From Clostridia bacterium (lineage in GTDB: Bacteria; Bacillota; Clostridia; TANB77; CAG-508), in NCBI GenBank assembly GCA_900770385.1, contig CAAGKK010000044.1, forward strand, positions 62,001-126,000: a stretch of 64,000 bases of DNA, given 5' to 3'. The first letter of the stretch is position 1. The number at the start of each line of letters is the position of its first letter. A model generated the notes under the pieces. The model did no database searches and had not been told where the DNA came from. It was given only the letters and a program-made list of their open reading frames with translations. Positions 37,738 through 48,371 of this stretch are shown here, piece by piece. Made by a program: the position numbers and the translations under genes.

Positions 37738-38835
37738 TTGATTACAGATGTTAACTATTATAAAAAAGTGTTAAAAAGAATTACAGTTGTTTTAATAACC
37801 TTATTAGGTTTATACATAGGAGTTAAATTATCAATTTTTTATATACCATTTTTAATAGCATTTATTACAAGTTTAATAATAGAACCTATTATTAGAAAGG
37901 TGATGAAGTACTCAAAATTAACAAGAAAAACGAGCGCAATTATAACAATGATAATTGTTTTTAGTATTATTATAGGTTTGCTTATATGGGGAATATCAAG
38001 TGTAATTACAGAATCGAGCAATTTACTAGGAAGTTTAAATGAGTATGTAAAAAAAATAAGTGATTATTTTAACTATTGGATTAAAAATTTAAACTTTGAA
38101 AGGATACAAATACCAGAACAAATAAAACAAATAGCACAGAGTTCCACTAATGATACAATAGCAATGATTACAGAACTTGCAAAGAAATGGTTAAATACAG
38201 TAATAAGTTCGGTTAAATATTTTCCCACACTACTTATTTATATAGGAATCACAATGCTTGCAACATATTTTGTATGTGCAGATAAATTATATATTTTAGA
38301 TCAAATAGAATATCATCTGCCACAAAAATGGGCAAAAAAATTGGGATTTCATATGAAAGAAATTATAATATCTTTAGGCGGATATTTAAAAGCACAAGTG
38401 ATATTAATTATTATTTCATTTTTTATAGTATTGATAGGACTATATATATTTCATTTTTTGAATCTAAATGTAGAATATCCTTTAATGGCGGCACTTGGAA
38501 TTGGATTTGTAGATGCTCTGCCAATTGTAGGAAGCGGAACTGTAATGGTACCATGGGCAGTGCTTTCAGCTGTAAATGGTAATATAAAATTAGCAATAGG
38601 TTTATTGATTTTATATGTTATAGTAATAGTAGTAAGACAATTAATTGAGCCTAAAATTGTTAGTAATCACATAGGAATTCATCCTATCTTTACTTTAATT
38701 GCTATGTATACAGGTTTTAAAATAGTAGGAATTGTAGGAATGTTTATTGGACCAATTTTATTAATAATTATTAAAAATATATTCGGAAATTTAATAGATA
38801 ATGGAGTTGTAAAAACAATATTGGATAGAAGATAA
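37738..38835 (+). CDS. AI-2E family transporter
   Basis: A 365-residue polytopic membrane protein with about eight helices. The C-terminal half has the family signature ALGIGFVDALPIVGSGTVMVPWAVLSA followed by VVRQLIEPKIVSNHIGIHPIFTLIAMYTGFK. Members have been linked to AI-2 export, sodium/proton antiport and sporulation (YtvI). The start is a TTG at 37738, 6 bases after GGGAGG. Confidence 0.9.
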   Translation: MITDVNYYKKVLKRITVVLITLLGLYIGVKLSIFYIPFLIAFITSLIIEPIIRKVMKYSKLTRKTSAIITMIIVFSIIIGLLIWGISSVITESSNLLGSLNEYVKKISDYFNYWIKNLNFERIQIPEQIKQIAQSSTNDTIAMITELAKKWLNTVISSVKYFPTLLIYIGITMLATYFVCADKLYILDQIEYHLPQKWAKKLGFHMKEIIISLGGYLKAQVILIIISFFIVLIGLYIFHFLNLNVEYPLMAALGIGFVDALPIVGSGTVMVPWAVLSAVNGNIKLAIGLLILYVIVIVVRQLIEPKIVSNHIGIHPIFTLIAMYTGFKIVGIVGMFIGPILLIIIKNIFGNLIDNGVVKTILDRR

Positions 38836-38861
38836 AGCAGTGTAGAATACTACACTGCTTT
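38834..38861. terminator. Bidirectional terminator
   Basis: AAAGCAGTGTAG pairs with CTACACTGCTTT around AATA, between the convergent AI-2E and DUF1980-like genes. Confidence 0.8.
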
Positions 38862-38866
38862 AATAA

Positions 38867-39409
38867 TTATAAAATTACAGAGGTTGGAATAAAATTATCA
38901 TTAGGAGGATATACAAAAGCATCATCAGGTTTTTGTACTTCTTTTATTTCATTAACTTCTATTACAGGAATTTGATTATGATAATACCCTTTTATTATAT
39001 TACCAGAAACATTAACCCAAGTACCATTTTTAAATGATGTAGAAGAATTAGATACACATAGAAAGCCAACTACAACACTTTGCGAGTCTGAATTAATTAG
39101 CATATCTCTAGCTAAAACAAATTCATTATCTTTCATATCATATAGTCTATACACATATCCAGTAAAGTTGATTTTTTGACCTACATAATTATCAATATTG
39201 TTATATACTTCTTCTAAGATATTTGTATATTGCGTTGCATCTATGTTTGCAATATTGTTAGAAGGGAGTAAATCAGTTGTTTTAAAATTAGATTTTTTAA
39301 ATACGGAGTAAAATGCAACACATAAAATTACTAAAGAAACAACTACTATTAGAATTAAAATACTCTTAAAAATAGTATTGCTATTTACTTTTAAATTGTA
39401 TACAAACAT
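38867..39409 (-). CDS. Membrane-anchored protein with DUF1980-like (YcgQ C-terminal) domain
   Basis: 180 residues: one N-terminal membrane helix (about 14-36) and an extracytoplasmic domain with NYVGQKINFTGYVYRLYDMKDNEFVLARDML, VVVGFLCVS and GTWVNVSGNIIKG. These match the pattern of the C-terminal domain of the TIGR03943/DUF1980 protein that works with a DUF318 permease. Here the multi-helix N-terminal half and the permease are absent. AAGAAGTGA precedes the ATG at 39409. Function unknown. Confidence 0.65.
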   Translation of the reverse strand: MFVYNLKVNSNTIFKSILILIVVVSLVILCVAFYSVFKKSNFKTTDLLPSNNIANIDATQYTNILEEVYNNIDNYVGQKINFTGYVYRLYDMKDNEFVLARDMLINSDSQSVVVGFLCVSNSSTSFKNGTWVNVSGNIIKGYYHNQIPVIEVNEIKEVQKPDDAFVYPPNDNFIPTSVIL

Positions 39410-39510
39410 AATATCACTTCTTTCTAGTAAATATTATGCTTTTTTTTTATTTATATGTGAAAAATTTACCAAAACTCTTTATCTTTTTTAGTTTTTATAA
39501 TATAATATTA

Positions 39511-39538
39511 TTGCATATTTGTATGATAGAAATATATT
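39511..39538 (+). promoter_or_regulatory. Candidate sigma-A promoter for pbpA-cysS region
   Basis: TTGCAT at 39511-39516 and TATATT at 39533-39538 with a 16-base spacer. Confidence 0.35.
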
Positions 39539-39556
39539 CTATTATAGGAGGAAAAA

Positions 39557-42172
39557 ATGGGAAAAACAAATAAGAAAACAAAAAATGATAAACTAGAAAA
39601 TAAAGATAACAAAAATAAAAAACAAACAAATAAAAAAGAAGGTAAACAAACTTCTAAAAAGAAAAGAATACTAAAAAATGTGCTTATTGTAGTTGCAACA
39701 CTAATAGTAGTATTTGCAGGAATATTAGCAGGAGTTATATTTAGTTTATTTGGTGGAAAATACGCAATTACAAAACAGGAATTAATTATTAACTATTCTA
39801 ATAGTACAATTACCGATCAAGATGGAAATGTTTTAGCTGTTCTTAGCGCAAAGGAAAATAGAAAAATATTAAATAAGAGCGAAATGGGAGATTATTTACC
39901 TAAAGCTTTTGTATCAATAGAAGATGAAAGATTTTATAAACATCGTGGAGTTGACATAAAAAGAACCGGAGCAGCAGTTGTAACTTTCTTGTTTAACAGA
40001 GGTTCATCATCTTTTGGTGGAAGTACAATAACACAACAATTAGTTAAAAATATTACAAATGAAAAAGAAGATTCTGGTGCAGCAGGAGCAATTAGAAAAA
40101 TCAAAGAAATGGTAAGAGCTCGCCAAGTAGAATCTCTATTATCTAAAGATCAAATATTAGAATTATATATGAATATAATTTTCTTAGGTGGAAATGTTTA
40201 TGGAGTTGGTATGGCATCACAATATTATTTCAGCAAAGATACAAGTGATTTAACTATAGCTGAAAGTGCATTTATTGCTGGTATTACACATTCACCTAAT
40301 TATTATAAACCATTTGATGAAAATCCAAATACAGAGGCTATTAACTCAAGAACTAAAACAGTTCTAAAAAAGATGAATGAATTAGGAAACATAACAAACG
40401 AAGAATATGACAATGCTCTAGAAGAAGTAGAAAAAGGATTACAATTTAAAAAGGGAAAAATTGATCAAGCATCTTACTCTTCACATACAGAAGCTTTGGT
40501 AAATCAAATTATAAACCAATTAATAACAGAAAAAGGTATGGATAAAGAATATGCAAAAACATATTTATATGGTGGAGGATTTACAATACAATCAACAGAA
40601 AAAGCATCTATACAAGAAGCTTTGGAAGATGAATATAGCAAAAACAAGTATCAAGTTAAATCTAAGGTGACCAAAGATCCTGATACAGGTAAATATGTTA
40701 CAGCACAATCTGCAATGGTAATTATAGATCATTCAACAGGTAATGTATTAGGTTGTGTAGGAAACTTAGGAACAAAAGGTGCATTTGAATTAAATAGAGC
40801 AACACAAGCTAAGCGTCAACCAGGATCATCTATTAAACCAATAGGCGTATATGGTCCAGCATTAGAAGAAGGAACAATTACAGCAGCATCTGTATATGAT
40901 GATGTGCCAATATCTTATGGAAGTTGGAAACCAGGTAATGCATATAGTGGATATAAAGGATTATCTAATATGAGGCAAGCAATTAGAATTTCTCAAAACA
41001 CAATTGCAGTTCAAGTATTAGAAGATTTAACAGCTAGTAAATCAATACAATACCTTAAAAAAATGGGTGTTACAACTCTAAATGATAATACAGATAATAA
41101 CTTGTCTTTAGCATTAGGGGGAATTAGTGATGGTATTACACCATTACAAATGGCAGGTGCATATGCTACTATTGCTAACGATGGAGAATATATAACACCA
41201 ACATTTTACACAAAAATGACAGACAGCGATGGAAAAACAATATTAGAAGCAAAACAAGAAAAACGCAGAGTATTTTCAGAACAAAATGCATATATATTAA
41301 AAGAACTATTACAAGAACCAACTAAATCTGGAGGAACTGCAACAAATTGTAAAATATCAAAAATGGATACAGCAGCAAAAACAGGTACAACACAACAAAA
41401 AAGAGATAAATGGCTATGTGGTTTCACACCATATTATACAGCGGCTACATGGTATGGATATGACCAACCAGAAACCGTATATACAACCACTTATGCTAGC
41501 GTAATATGGGCAAATGTAATGTCTGAAATTCATAAAGGATTAGACGGAAAATCATTCGAGGAACCAAAAAATATTGTTACAGCTACTGTATGTAGAGATT
41601 CTGGACTATTAGCAACAGATGCTTGTAAAAATGATCCAAGAGGTAATAGAACATACTCAGAAATTTTTGTTAAAGGAACAGTACCTAAAAAATCTTGTAC
41701 CACTCATGTAAGTGCAGAAATTTGTAAAAAATCAGGTAAAATTGCATCAGATAAATGTAGAGAAAAAGAATCAAGTATATTTATTACAAGAGATAAAGAT
41801 AGCAAAGCTTGGAAAAGTGCAGGAGATGCTAAATACATGTTACCTACAGAAGAATGTAAAGAATGCAGTGGAGAATCAAAAGCTCCAACAATTAAATTAA
41901 ATGGTTTAAGTACAATTAAATTAAGATTAAATGAAACATATACAGAAGCTGGAGCAACAGCAAGTGATGAAGAAGATGGCGATTTAACATCTCAGATAGA
42001 AATATCTGGAAAAGTAGATACCACAAAAGCTGGAACATATACTATTACTTATAAAGTAAAAGATTCATCAGGAAAAGAAGCAAAAGTTACCAGAAAGGTT
42101 ATTGTGGAAGATATTAAAAAACCGGATTCTGAAAATACAACGACAAATAATACAACTAATGAAACAGAATAA
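39557..42172 (+). CDS. Class A penicillin-binding protein (PBP1A type)
   Basis: Bifunctional peptidoglycan polymerase and crosslinker, 871 residues. A Lys/Asn-rich cytoplasmic tail (1-38), a membrane helix (about 39-62), a GT51 glycosyltransferase domain with the catalytic E122 in EDERFYKHRGVD and GGSTITQQLVKN, then a transpeptidase domain with S424-S-I-K427, S479-Q-N and K608-T-G-T. A Cys-containing linker is followed by a C-terminal Ig-like DUF5011 domain (EAGATASDEEDGDLTSQI). AGGAGG precedes the ATG. First gene of a same-strand run with cysS. Confidence 0.95.
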   Translation: MGKTNKKTKNDKLENKDNKNKKQTNKKEGKQTSKKKRILKNVLIVVATLIVVFAGILAGVIFSLFGGKYAITKQELIINYSNSTITDQDGNVLAVLSAKENRKILNKSEMGDYLPKAFVSIEDERFYKHRGVDIKRTGAAVVTFLFNRGSSSFGGSTITQQLVKNITNEKEDSGAAGAIRKIKEMVRARQVESLLSKDQILELYMNIIFLGGNVYGVGMASQYYFSKDTSDLTIAESAFIAGITHSPNYYKPFDENPNTEAINSRTKTVLKKMNELGNITNEEYDNALEEVEKGLQFKKGKIDQASYSSHTEALVNQIINQLITEKGMDKEYAKTYLYGGGFTIQSTEKASIQEALEDEYSKNKYQVKSKVTKDPDTGKYVTAQSAMVIIDHSTGNVLGCVGNLGTKGAFELNRATQAKRQPGSSIKPIGVYGPALEEGTITAASVYDDVPISYGSWKPGNAYSGYKGLSNMRQAIRISQNTIAVQVLEDLTASKSIQYLKKMGVTTLNDNTDNNLSLALGGISDGITPLQMAGAYATIANDGEYITPTFYTKMTDSDGKTILEAKQEKRRVFSEQNAYILKELLQEPTKSGGTATNCKISKMDTAAKTGTTQQKRDKWLCGFTPYYTAATWYGYDQPETVYTTTYASVIWANVMSEIHKGLDGKSFEEPKNIVTATVCRDSGLLATDACKNDPRGNRTYSEIFVKGTVPKKSCTTHVSAEICKKSGKIASDKCREKESSIFITRDKDSKAWKSAGDAKYMLPTEECKECSGESKAPTIKLNGLSTIKLRLNETYTEAGATASDEEDGDLTSQIEISGKVDTTKAGTYTITYKVKDSSGKEAKVTRKVIVEDIKKPDSENTTTNNTTNETE

Positions 42173-42190
42173 TAAGATAGGAGAGATTTA

Positions 42191-43570
42191 ATGATACAAT
42201 TTTATAATACATTAACTAGAAAAAAAGAAGAATTTGTACCTATTAATCCTAAAGAAGTAAGCATATATACATGTGGGCCAACAGTATATTACTATGCCCA
42301 CATAGGAAATTTAAGAGCATATTTATTTATGGACACTTTAAGAAGAGTGCTAAAATATAATGGCTATAATTTAAAACATGTTATGAACATAACTGATGTA
42401 GGACATTTAGTATCAGATGCAGATGAAGGCGAAGATAAAATGATTAAAGCTTCAAAAAGGGAACATAAAGATCCTTTTGAAATTGCAGAATTTTATACAG
42501 ATATGTTCATGAAAGATTTAAAAGCATTAAATATTGATAAACCAGAGATAATAGCAAAAGCAACAGAGCACATAAAAGTAATGGAAGAATATGTTAAGCA
42601 AATAATTAAAAATGGCTATACATATGAGACTGAAAATACAATATATTTTGACACATCAAAGCTAGATAAATATGGAGTGTTATCAAATTTAAATGTAGAA
42701 GAACAAAAAGCAGGAGCAAGAGTTGATTTCGATCCAAATAAAAAAAATATTTCTGACTTTGCTCTTTGGATAAAGGCACCAGAAAATCATATTATGAAAT
42801 GGGATTCATTTTTTGGAAAATGTTATCCAGGTTGGCACTTAGAATGTTCTGCTATGGGAAACAAATATCTAGGAGAAGAGTTTGATATTCATACAGGAGG
42901 AATAGATCATATACCTGTTCACCATGAAAATGAAATAGCACAAGGAAAAGGATATTGTGGAAAAATTCCAGCACATTATTGGATGCATGTTGAATTTTTA
43001 CAAATTAATGGCGGAAAAATGTCTAAGAGTTTAAATAATTTATATACTTTAAAAGATTTAAAAGATAGAGGATATTCACCTTTAGAATATAGAATGTTTA
43101 ATTTTTCTTCAATATATAGAAAAAAAATAAACTTTACATTTGAAGCAATGGACTCTGCAAAAATAGCTTTAAAAAGACTAAAAGATGGCTATCAAAGACA
43201 TTTAAATGGCAAAGATAAAGTTGAAACTGAAGTAATAGAAAAATTTAAGGAAGACTTTTTAAATGCGATAAATGATGATTTAAATATGCCACAAGCTATG
43301 AGTGTTGTATGGAATGCAATAAAATATGAAAAAAAATCTAAGAAAATTGCTGATATGTTATTAGATTTTGATAGAGTACTAGGATTAGAAATAGGTAAAT
43401 TGGAACAAGGGGAAGAATTACCAAAAGAAATTTTAGAACTAGTAGAAAAAAGAAAAAAGGCAAGAGAAGAAAAAGACTGGAAATTATCAGATAATTTAAG
43501 AGATGAAATAATAAAATTAGGTTATAATATAAAAGATACCAAAGATGGCATGGAAATATCAAAAATATAA
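42191..43570 (+). CDS. cysS: Cysteinyl-tRNA synthetase
   Basis: 459-residue class I synthetase with the N-terminal TCGPTVYYYAHIGNLRAYLFMD (HIGH region with zinc Cys), GWHLECSAMG with HHENEIAQ metal ligands, and the KMSKS loop as GKMSKSLNN. Length and motifs are normal. It starts 18 bases after the PBP gene with GGAGAG upstream. Confidence 0.96.
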   Translation: MIQFYNTLTRKKEEFVPINPKEVSIYTCGPTVYYYAHIGNLRAYLFMDTLRRVLKYNGYNLKHVMNITDVGHLVSDADEGEDKMIKASKREHKDPFEIAEFYTDMFMKDLKALNIDKPEIIAKATEHIKVMEEYVKQIIKNGYTYETENTIYFDTSKLDKYGVLSNLNVEEQKAGARVDFDPNKKNISDFALWIKAPENHIMKWDSFFGKCYPGWHLECSAMGNKYLGEEFDIHTGGIDHIPVHHENEIAQGKGYCGKIPAHYWMHVEFLQINGGKMSKSLNNLYTLKDLKDRGYSPLEYRMFNFSSIYRKKINFTFEAMDSAKIALKRLKDGYQRHLNGKDKVETEVIEKFKEDFLNAINDDLNMPQAMSVVWNAIKYEKKSKKIADMLLDFDRVLGLEIGKLEQGEELPKEILELVEKRKKAREEKDWKLSDNLRDEIIKLGYNIKDTKDGMEISKI

Positions 43571-43600
43571 CTAATTGCAGGTTTATTTAAACCTGCAATT
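43571..43600 (+). terminator. Stem-loop after cysS
   Basis: TAATTGCAGGTTT pairs perfectly with AAACCTGCAATTA (13 bp, 4-base loop). No T run follows, so it may be an mRNA-processing or stability element rather than a full terminator. Confidence 0.5.
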
Positions 43601-43652
43601 AAAAGGAAAAGCGTTGTACAAGCTCTTATGAAGCTTGAAAGGAGAATTATAA

Positions 43653-44708
43653 ATGGCAGAAGAAAAGAAAAAAGAAAATTTCTTTAAAAACATGTTAAAA
43701 AGTATAAAAGATTTTGATAAGTATGAGGATTTTGCATTAGAAACACCTGGAAAAGCAATGAAATATTTACTAAAATTAGTTGCTGTTTTGTGTATTATTC
43801 TTTGCTTAGCATATACCTACAAAACTTTAAATGGAGTAGAAAAATTATATAAAGAGTTAAAAGAAAAAGCACCAGAATTTTCATATAAAGATGGAACATT
43901 AGATGCTTCAGAAACTAAAATTTTAGAAGACTATGCAGATACAATAGGAATAGTTATAATAGACACAAATGTAGAACTAGAAGATATAAACAACACTTAT
44001 TCAGAAAATATAAACAAATACGGTTCAGGTTTTGTATTTACTAAAAATAATTTAGTAATTTACAATCTAAATATTAAAGAACCAATAAAATACAACTATT
44101 CAGATATGCTAAAAACTTATAATTTAACAGAGTTTACAAAACAAGACATAGTAGCACAAGCTGAAAGCATAAATATAATTTCAATTTCAATAAGCATATA
44201 TGTAGTAATGTATATTTACTTATTTATGATTTATTTTATAAGTGTTATTATAGATGTATTTATACTTACATTATTGGCATATGTAATATCAAGATGTTCA
44301 AGGATAAAACTAAAAGGTGCTCCTGCATTTGGAATTGCAGTTCATGCTATTACCTTGCCAGTTATATTAAATTTAATTTATACAGTAGTAAACTTATTAA
44401 CTAATTTTGAAGTGAAATATTTTGATATTATGTATAATACTATTGCATGTATTTATGTTATTGTTGCTATATTAATGATAAAAACAGATTTTATAAATAG
44501 ACAAGCAGAATTAATAAAAATAGCACAAGAACAAATGAAAGTAAGAGAAGAACTAAAAAAACAAGAAGAAGAGAAAAAAGAAGAAACTAAAAAAGATAAT
44601 AAAAAAGAAGAAAAACCTGAGAAAGAAAAGAAAGATAAAAAAGAAAAAGAAGAAGAACAAACAGATAAGCCACTAGGAGATGCTACATGTAGAAATAATG
44701 AGCAATAA
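43653..44708 (+). CDS. DUF1189 family membrane protein
   Basis: 351 residues: a short basic start, a helix at about 38-58, an extracytoplasmic domain (about 60-180), then four helices (about 185-285) and a long Lys/Glu-rich cytoplasmic tail. The FALETPGKAMKYLLKL opening and later SINIISISISIYVVMYIYLFMIYF and GAPAFGIAVHAITLP are typical of DUF1189. Role unknown. It sits before ftsH; AAAGGAGA precedes the ATG. Confidence 0.85.
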   Translation: MAEEKKKENFFKNMLKSIKDFDKYEDFALETPGKAMKYLLKLVAVLCIILCLAYTYKTLNGVEKLYKELKEKAPEFSYKDGTLDASETKILEDYADTIGIVIIDTNVELEDINNTYSENINKYGSGFVFTKNNLVIYNLNIKEPIKYNYSDMLKTYNLTEFTKQDIVAQAESINIISISISIYVVMYIYLFMIYFISVIIDVFILTLLAYVISRCSRIKLKGAPAFGIAVHAITLPVILNLIYTVVNLLTNFEVKYFDIMYNTIACIYVIVAILMIKTDFINRQAELIKIAQEQMKVREELKKQEEEKKEETKKDNKKEEKPEKEKKDKKEKEEEQTDKPLGDATCRNNEQ

Positions 44709-44739
44709 ACCTTATTATTTATAAGTAAAGGAGATTAAT

Positions 44740-46554
44740 ATGTCTAAGAATAAAAAACAGGATAAGAACAATAAAAATAAAGACAACAAATCCATGTATA
44801 TATTAACAACAATAATATCAATTGTTTTAGTAGGTATATTAGTATTTTCTTATTTTTATATAGAAAACAAAAATAAAGAAATAGAACTTGCATATACAGA
44901 TTTAATAAAACAAATTGACGATAAAAAAATAGAGAAAATCGAAATGACTTCGGGAAGTACAACTGCCAAAATAAAGTATAAAGGAAAAGACGAAGAAAAA
45001 GATAAGAAAATAGTAAGTATACCAGATACAGAAGCGTTTACAGAATTAATACAAACTAAAGTACAAAACGGAAATGATATTAAATTAATTCAAAAACAAA
45101 CTAACATGTTTATGAAACTAGCTAGTGTATTAGTTCAATTTCTACCAACACTTATAATTCTTGCGATGTTTATAATGTTATTTAAAATGCAAGGATTTGG
45201 AGGAGAAAAGAAAATATATGATGGACAAGAAAATGACACTAAAGTTCGATTTAAGGACATAGCAGGTTTAGAAGAAGAAAAAAACGAACTAGTAGAAATA
45301 GTTGATTTTTTGAAAAAACCAAAGAAATTTCAAGAAATGGGAGCAAAAGTACCTAAAGGAATATTGCTTTGTGGAAAACCTGGTACAGGAAAAACTCTAA
45401 TAGCAAAAGCGGTTGCAGGAGAAGCAGGAGTTCCATTTATTTCTATGAGTGGTTCTGAATTTATAGAAATGTTTGCAGGGCTAGGAGCATCAAGAGTTAG
45501 AAAGCTATTTGAAAAAGCAAAAAAAATGTCTCCATGTATAATATTTATTGACGAAATAGATGCAATAGGTTCAAGAAGAACAAGCAATAGTGGAGCAGAA
45601 ACAGAAAATAATCAAACTTTAAATCAGTTATTAGTAGAAATGGATGGTTTCGAAACAGATGAAACAGTTATAGTATTAGCTGCTACTAATAGACCAGAAA
45701 TGTTAGATACAGCTCTACTAAGACCAGGAAGATTTGATAGACAAATTATGATAGCTCCTCCAGATGTTAGAGGAAGAGAAGAAATATTAAAGATTCATAG
45801 TGAAAACAAAAAATTTGATGATGGAATAAATTTAAAAAGTATAGCAGAAGATACAGCAGGCTTTACAGGTGCAGAACTTGCCAATATTTTAAATGAATCA
45901 GCTATTATTGCAACTGTAAACAAGCATACCAAAATTAAACAAGAAGATATAGAAGAGGCTATAAAGAAAGTTACAGTAGGACTTCAAAAAACAAGTAGAG
46001 TAATTTCTGAAAAAGATAAAAAATTAACAGCATATCATGAAGCAGGACATGCTATTGTAAGTAAATTCTTAAGCACAAGTGAAGATGTAAAAGAAATATC
46101 AATTGTTCCAAGAGGTGTAGCAGGAGGCTATACAATGTATAAAACAGATGAAGATAAATTTTATATCTCTAAAACAGAAATGGAAGAAAGATTAATATCA
46201 TTATTAGGTGGTAGAGCTGGAGAAAAGATTGCAATGAATGATATTTCTACAGGAGCAAGCAATGATATTGAGGTTGCTACTAAAATTGCAAGAGATATGG
46301 TTACAGTTTATGGTATGAGCGAAAAAGTTGGACCTATTTCTTTAAAAGCAGATAATCCACATGACTTACAAATATTTGGCGAAGATATTGAAGATGTTGT
46401 AGGAAAAGAAATTAAGAATTTAGTGGATGATGCTTATAAGAAAGCACAAAAAATATTAAAAGAAAATAGAGCAATATTAGAAGCTGTTGCACAAGTGTTA
46501 TTGATACAAGAAACAATTACAGCAGAAGAATTTAATAAATTTTTTGAAAATTAA
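44740..46554 (+). CDS. ftsH: ATP-dependent zinc metalloprotease FtsH
   Basis: Membrane AAA+ protease for quality control and regulation. 604 residues: Lys-rich start, helix (about 18-40), periplasmic-type domain, second helix (about 128-148), AAA domain with Walker A from G212 (GKPGTGKT), Walker B IIFIDEIDAIG and the SRH region, then the protease domain with zinc motif H433-EAGH. AAAGGAGA precedes the ATG. Confidence 0.97.
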   Translation: MSKNKKQDKNNKNKDNKSMYILTTIISIVLVGILVFSYFYIENKNKEIELAYTDLIKQIDDKKIEKIEMTSGSTTAKIKYKGKDEEKDKKIVSIPDTEAFTELIQTKVQNGNDIKLIQKQTNMFMKLASVLVQFLPTLIILAMFIMLFKMQGFGGEKKIYDGQENDTKVRFKDIAGLEEEKNELVEIVDFLKKPKKFQEMGAKVPKGILLCGKPGTGKTLIAKAVAGEAGVPFISMSGSEFIEMFAGLGASRVRKLFEKAKKMSPCIIFIDEIDAIGSRRTSNSGAETENNQTLNQLLVEMDGFETDETVIVLAATNRPEMLDTALLRPGRFDRQIMIAPPDVRGREEILKIHSENKKFDDGINLKSIAEDTAGFTGAELANILNESAIIATVNKHTKIKQEDIEEAIKKVTVGLQKTSRVISEKDKKLTAYHEAGHAIVSKFLSTSEDVKEISIVPRGVAGGYTMYKTDEDKFYISKTEMEERLISLLGGRAGEKIAMNDISTGASNDIEVATKIARDMVTVYGMSEKVGPISLKADNPHDLQIFGEDIEDVVGKEIKNLVDDAYKKAQKILKENRAILEAVAQVLLIQETITAEEFNKFFEN

Positions 46555-46571
46555 TTTAATGGAGGTATTAT

Positions 46572-48071
46572 ATGAACGAACAACAAAACAATAATCAAGA
46601 GCAAGAACAAGATTTAAACAAACTAATGCAGGTAAGAAGAGAAAAGTTAGAAGAATTACAAAAAGAAGGAAAAAATCCATTTGCAATAACAAAATATGAT
46701 AGAACAGAAACTGCTGGACAAATAAAATCAAATTACGAAGAATTTGAAGGAAAAGATGTTTCAATTGCAGGAAGAATTATTGCAAAAAGAATAATGGGAA
46801 AAGCATCATTTTGTACAATACAAGATTCAAATGGAACAATACAAAGCTATGTTAGTATAAATGATTTAGGAGAAGAAAGTTATAAGGCATTTAAGACATT
46901 TGATATAGGGGATATTATAGGAATAAAAGGTTTTGTATTTAAAACAAGAACAGAAGAAATATCAGTACATGCAAAAGAAGTTATACTATTAACAAAATCA
47001 TTAAGACCACTTCCAGAAAAATTCCATGGATTAAAAGATATGGATTTAAGATATAGACAAAGATATGTGGACTTAATAGTAAACCCAGAAGTAAAAGATA
47101 CATTTATTTTAAGAAGTAAGATATTAAAAGAAATAAGAAACTTTATGACTGAAAAGGGATATATGGAAGTTGAAACTCCAATGCTTACAACAGTAGCTAC
47201 AGGTGACGCAGCTAGACCATTTATAACACATCATAATACATTAGATTTACAAATGTATTTAAGAATTGCACCTGAATTAAATCTAAAAAGATTAATAGTT
47301 GGTGGATTTGATAAAGTATTTGAAATTGGTAAAAACTTTAGAAATGAAGGAATGGATATTAAGCATAACCCAGAATTTACCAATATGGAATGGTATGCAG
47401 CATATGAAGATTACAATGATATGATGAATATATCAGAAGAACTAATTTCAACAGTTGCTAAAAAAGTATTAGGAACAACAAAAATAAATTATGATGGAAA
47501 TGAAATTGATTTAACTCCATCATGGAAAAAAATCACAATGATAGAAGCAATAAAAGAAGTAACAGGTGTTGATTTTAATACAATAAACACAGATGAAGAA
47601 GCTAGATCTATAGCTAAAGAAAAAGGTGTTGAATTTGAAGAAATAAAAAATACAAGGGGTCATATTATAAATGAATTTTTCGAAACATTTGTAGAAGAAA
47701 CACTAATTCAACCAACGTTCATAATGGATTATCCAGTAGAAGTTTCACCACTTACAAAAAGAAGAAATGATGATCCAAGATTAGTTGAAAGATTTGAATT
47801 ATTCATAGGTGGAAGAGAATATGGAAACGCATACTCAGAATTAAATGATCCAATAGATCAATATGAAAGATTTTTAAAACAAGTAGAAGCTAAAGAAAAA
47901 GGTGATGAAGAAGCTGGTGGAATGGATGAAGACTTTGTAACAGCACTTGAAATAGGATTACCTCCAACTGGTGGAATGGGTATAGGACTAGATAGATTAA
48001 TAATGCTATTAACTGGAAGTGCATCAATAAGAGATGTATTATTCTTCCCAACAATGAAACCTTTAAGCTAG
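46572..48071 (+). CDS. lysS: Lysyl-tRNA synthetase (class II)
   Basis: 499 residues: N-terminal OB-fold anticodon domain (about 60-165), and a class II catalytic core with motif 1 ([14 protein letters not shown]), motif 2 ([23 protein letters not shown]) and motif 3 ([21 protein letters not shown]). AGGAGG-like site (GGAGGT) precedes the ATG. It ends the ftsH run at a terminator. Confidence 0.97.
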   Translation: MNEQQNNNQEQEQDLNKLMQVRREKLEELQKEGKNPFAITKYDRTETAGQIKSNYEEFEGKDVSIAGRIIAKRIMGKASFCTIQDSNGTIQSYVSINDLGEESYKAFKTFDIGDIIGIKGFVFKTRTEEISVHAKEVILLTKSLRPLPEKFHGLKDMDLRYRQRYVDLIVNPEVKDTFILRSKILKEIRNFMTEKGYMEVETPMLTTVATGDAARPFITHHNTLDLQMYLRIAPELNLKRLIVGGFDKVFEIGKNFRNEGMDIKHNPEFTNMEWYAAYEDYNDMMNISEELISTVAKKVLGTTKINYDGNEIDLTPSWKKITMIEAIKEVTGVDFNTINTDEEARSIAKEKGVEFEEIKNTRGHIINEFFETFVEETLIQPTFIMDYPVEVSPLTKRRNDDPRLVERFELFIGGREYGNAYSELNDPIDQYERFLKQVEAKEKGDEEAGGMDEDFVTALEIGLPPTGGMGIGLDRLIMLLTGSASIRDVLFFPTMKPLS

Positions 48072-48107
48072 GAGGTTATTTACTATTTAAAACTAGTAAT
48101 TTATAAT

Positions 48108-48144
48108 GAAAAAAGCAAAGTACAAATGTAACTTTGCTTTTTTC
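48108..48144 (+). terminator. Intrinsic terminator after lysS
   Basis: GAAAAAAGCAAAGT pairs with ACTTTGCTTTTTTC around a 9-base loop, followed by a T-rich region. Confidence 0.85.
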
Positions 48145-48148
48145 ATTT

Positions 48149-48205
48149 GTAGGGGCGGACGCCTCTGTCCGCCCGCATCTACGAAGAAATACTTTATAAA
48201 TATTC
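48149..48205 (+). repeat. GC-rich palindromic repeat element, copy at 48.15 kb
   Basis: GTAG, then GGGCGGAC (48153-48160), loop GCCTCT, GTCCGCCC (48167-48174), then GCAT and CTAC, so the stem is extended by GTAG/CTAC. The tail CTACGAAGAAATACTTTATA parallels the copy at 13046. Confidence 0.85.
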
Positions 48206-48371
48206 AGCCTACATTTTGAGCACTTTCTTTCCAAATTAGACCCTCCAAGACAAGGGGTAATCCGTATGCCTCAAAGGTCTGTCGGGCCCTAATTTTCCAA
48301 AAAAGTCTCAAAATAGTCTGAACTTCTATAAATTATTAATCATTCATTATTCACTATTAATTAAATTATAT
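48206..48371. other. Non-coding, compositionally atypical segment between two palindromes
   Basis: No open frame or RNA gene is recognised. It contains a GC-rich patch around 48238-48292 whose ends (AAATTAG near 48232 and CTAATTT near 48289) are complementary, so the patch could fold into a large imperfect stem-loop. The last 60 bases are plain AT-rich DNA with repeated ATTATTCA-like words. Together with the flanking palindromes this fills the 489-base gap between lysS and the MarR gene. Confidence 0.5.

Noticed and set aside
41872..42172. C-terminal Ig-like part of PBP1A as a separate gene
   Set aside because: It is in frame with the PBP and such DUF5011 domains are common C-terminal additions; there is no separate start.
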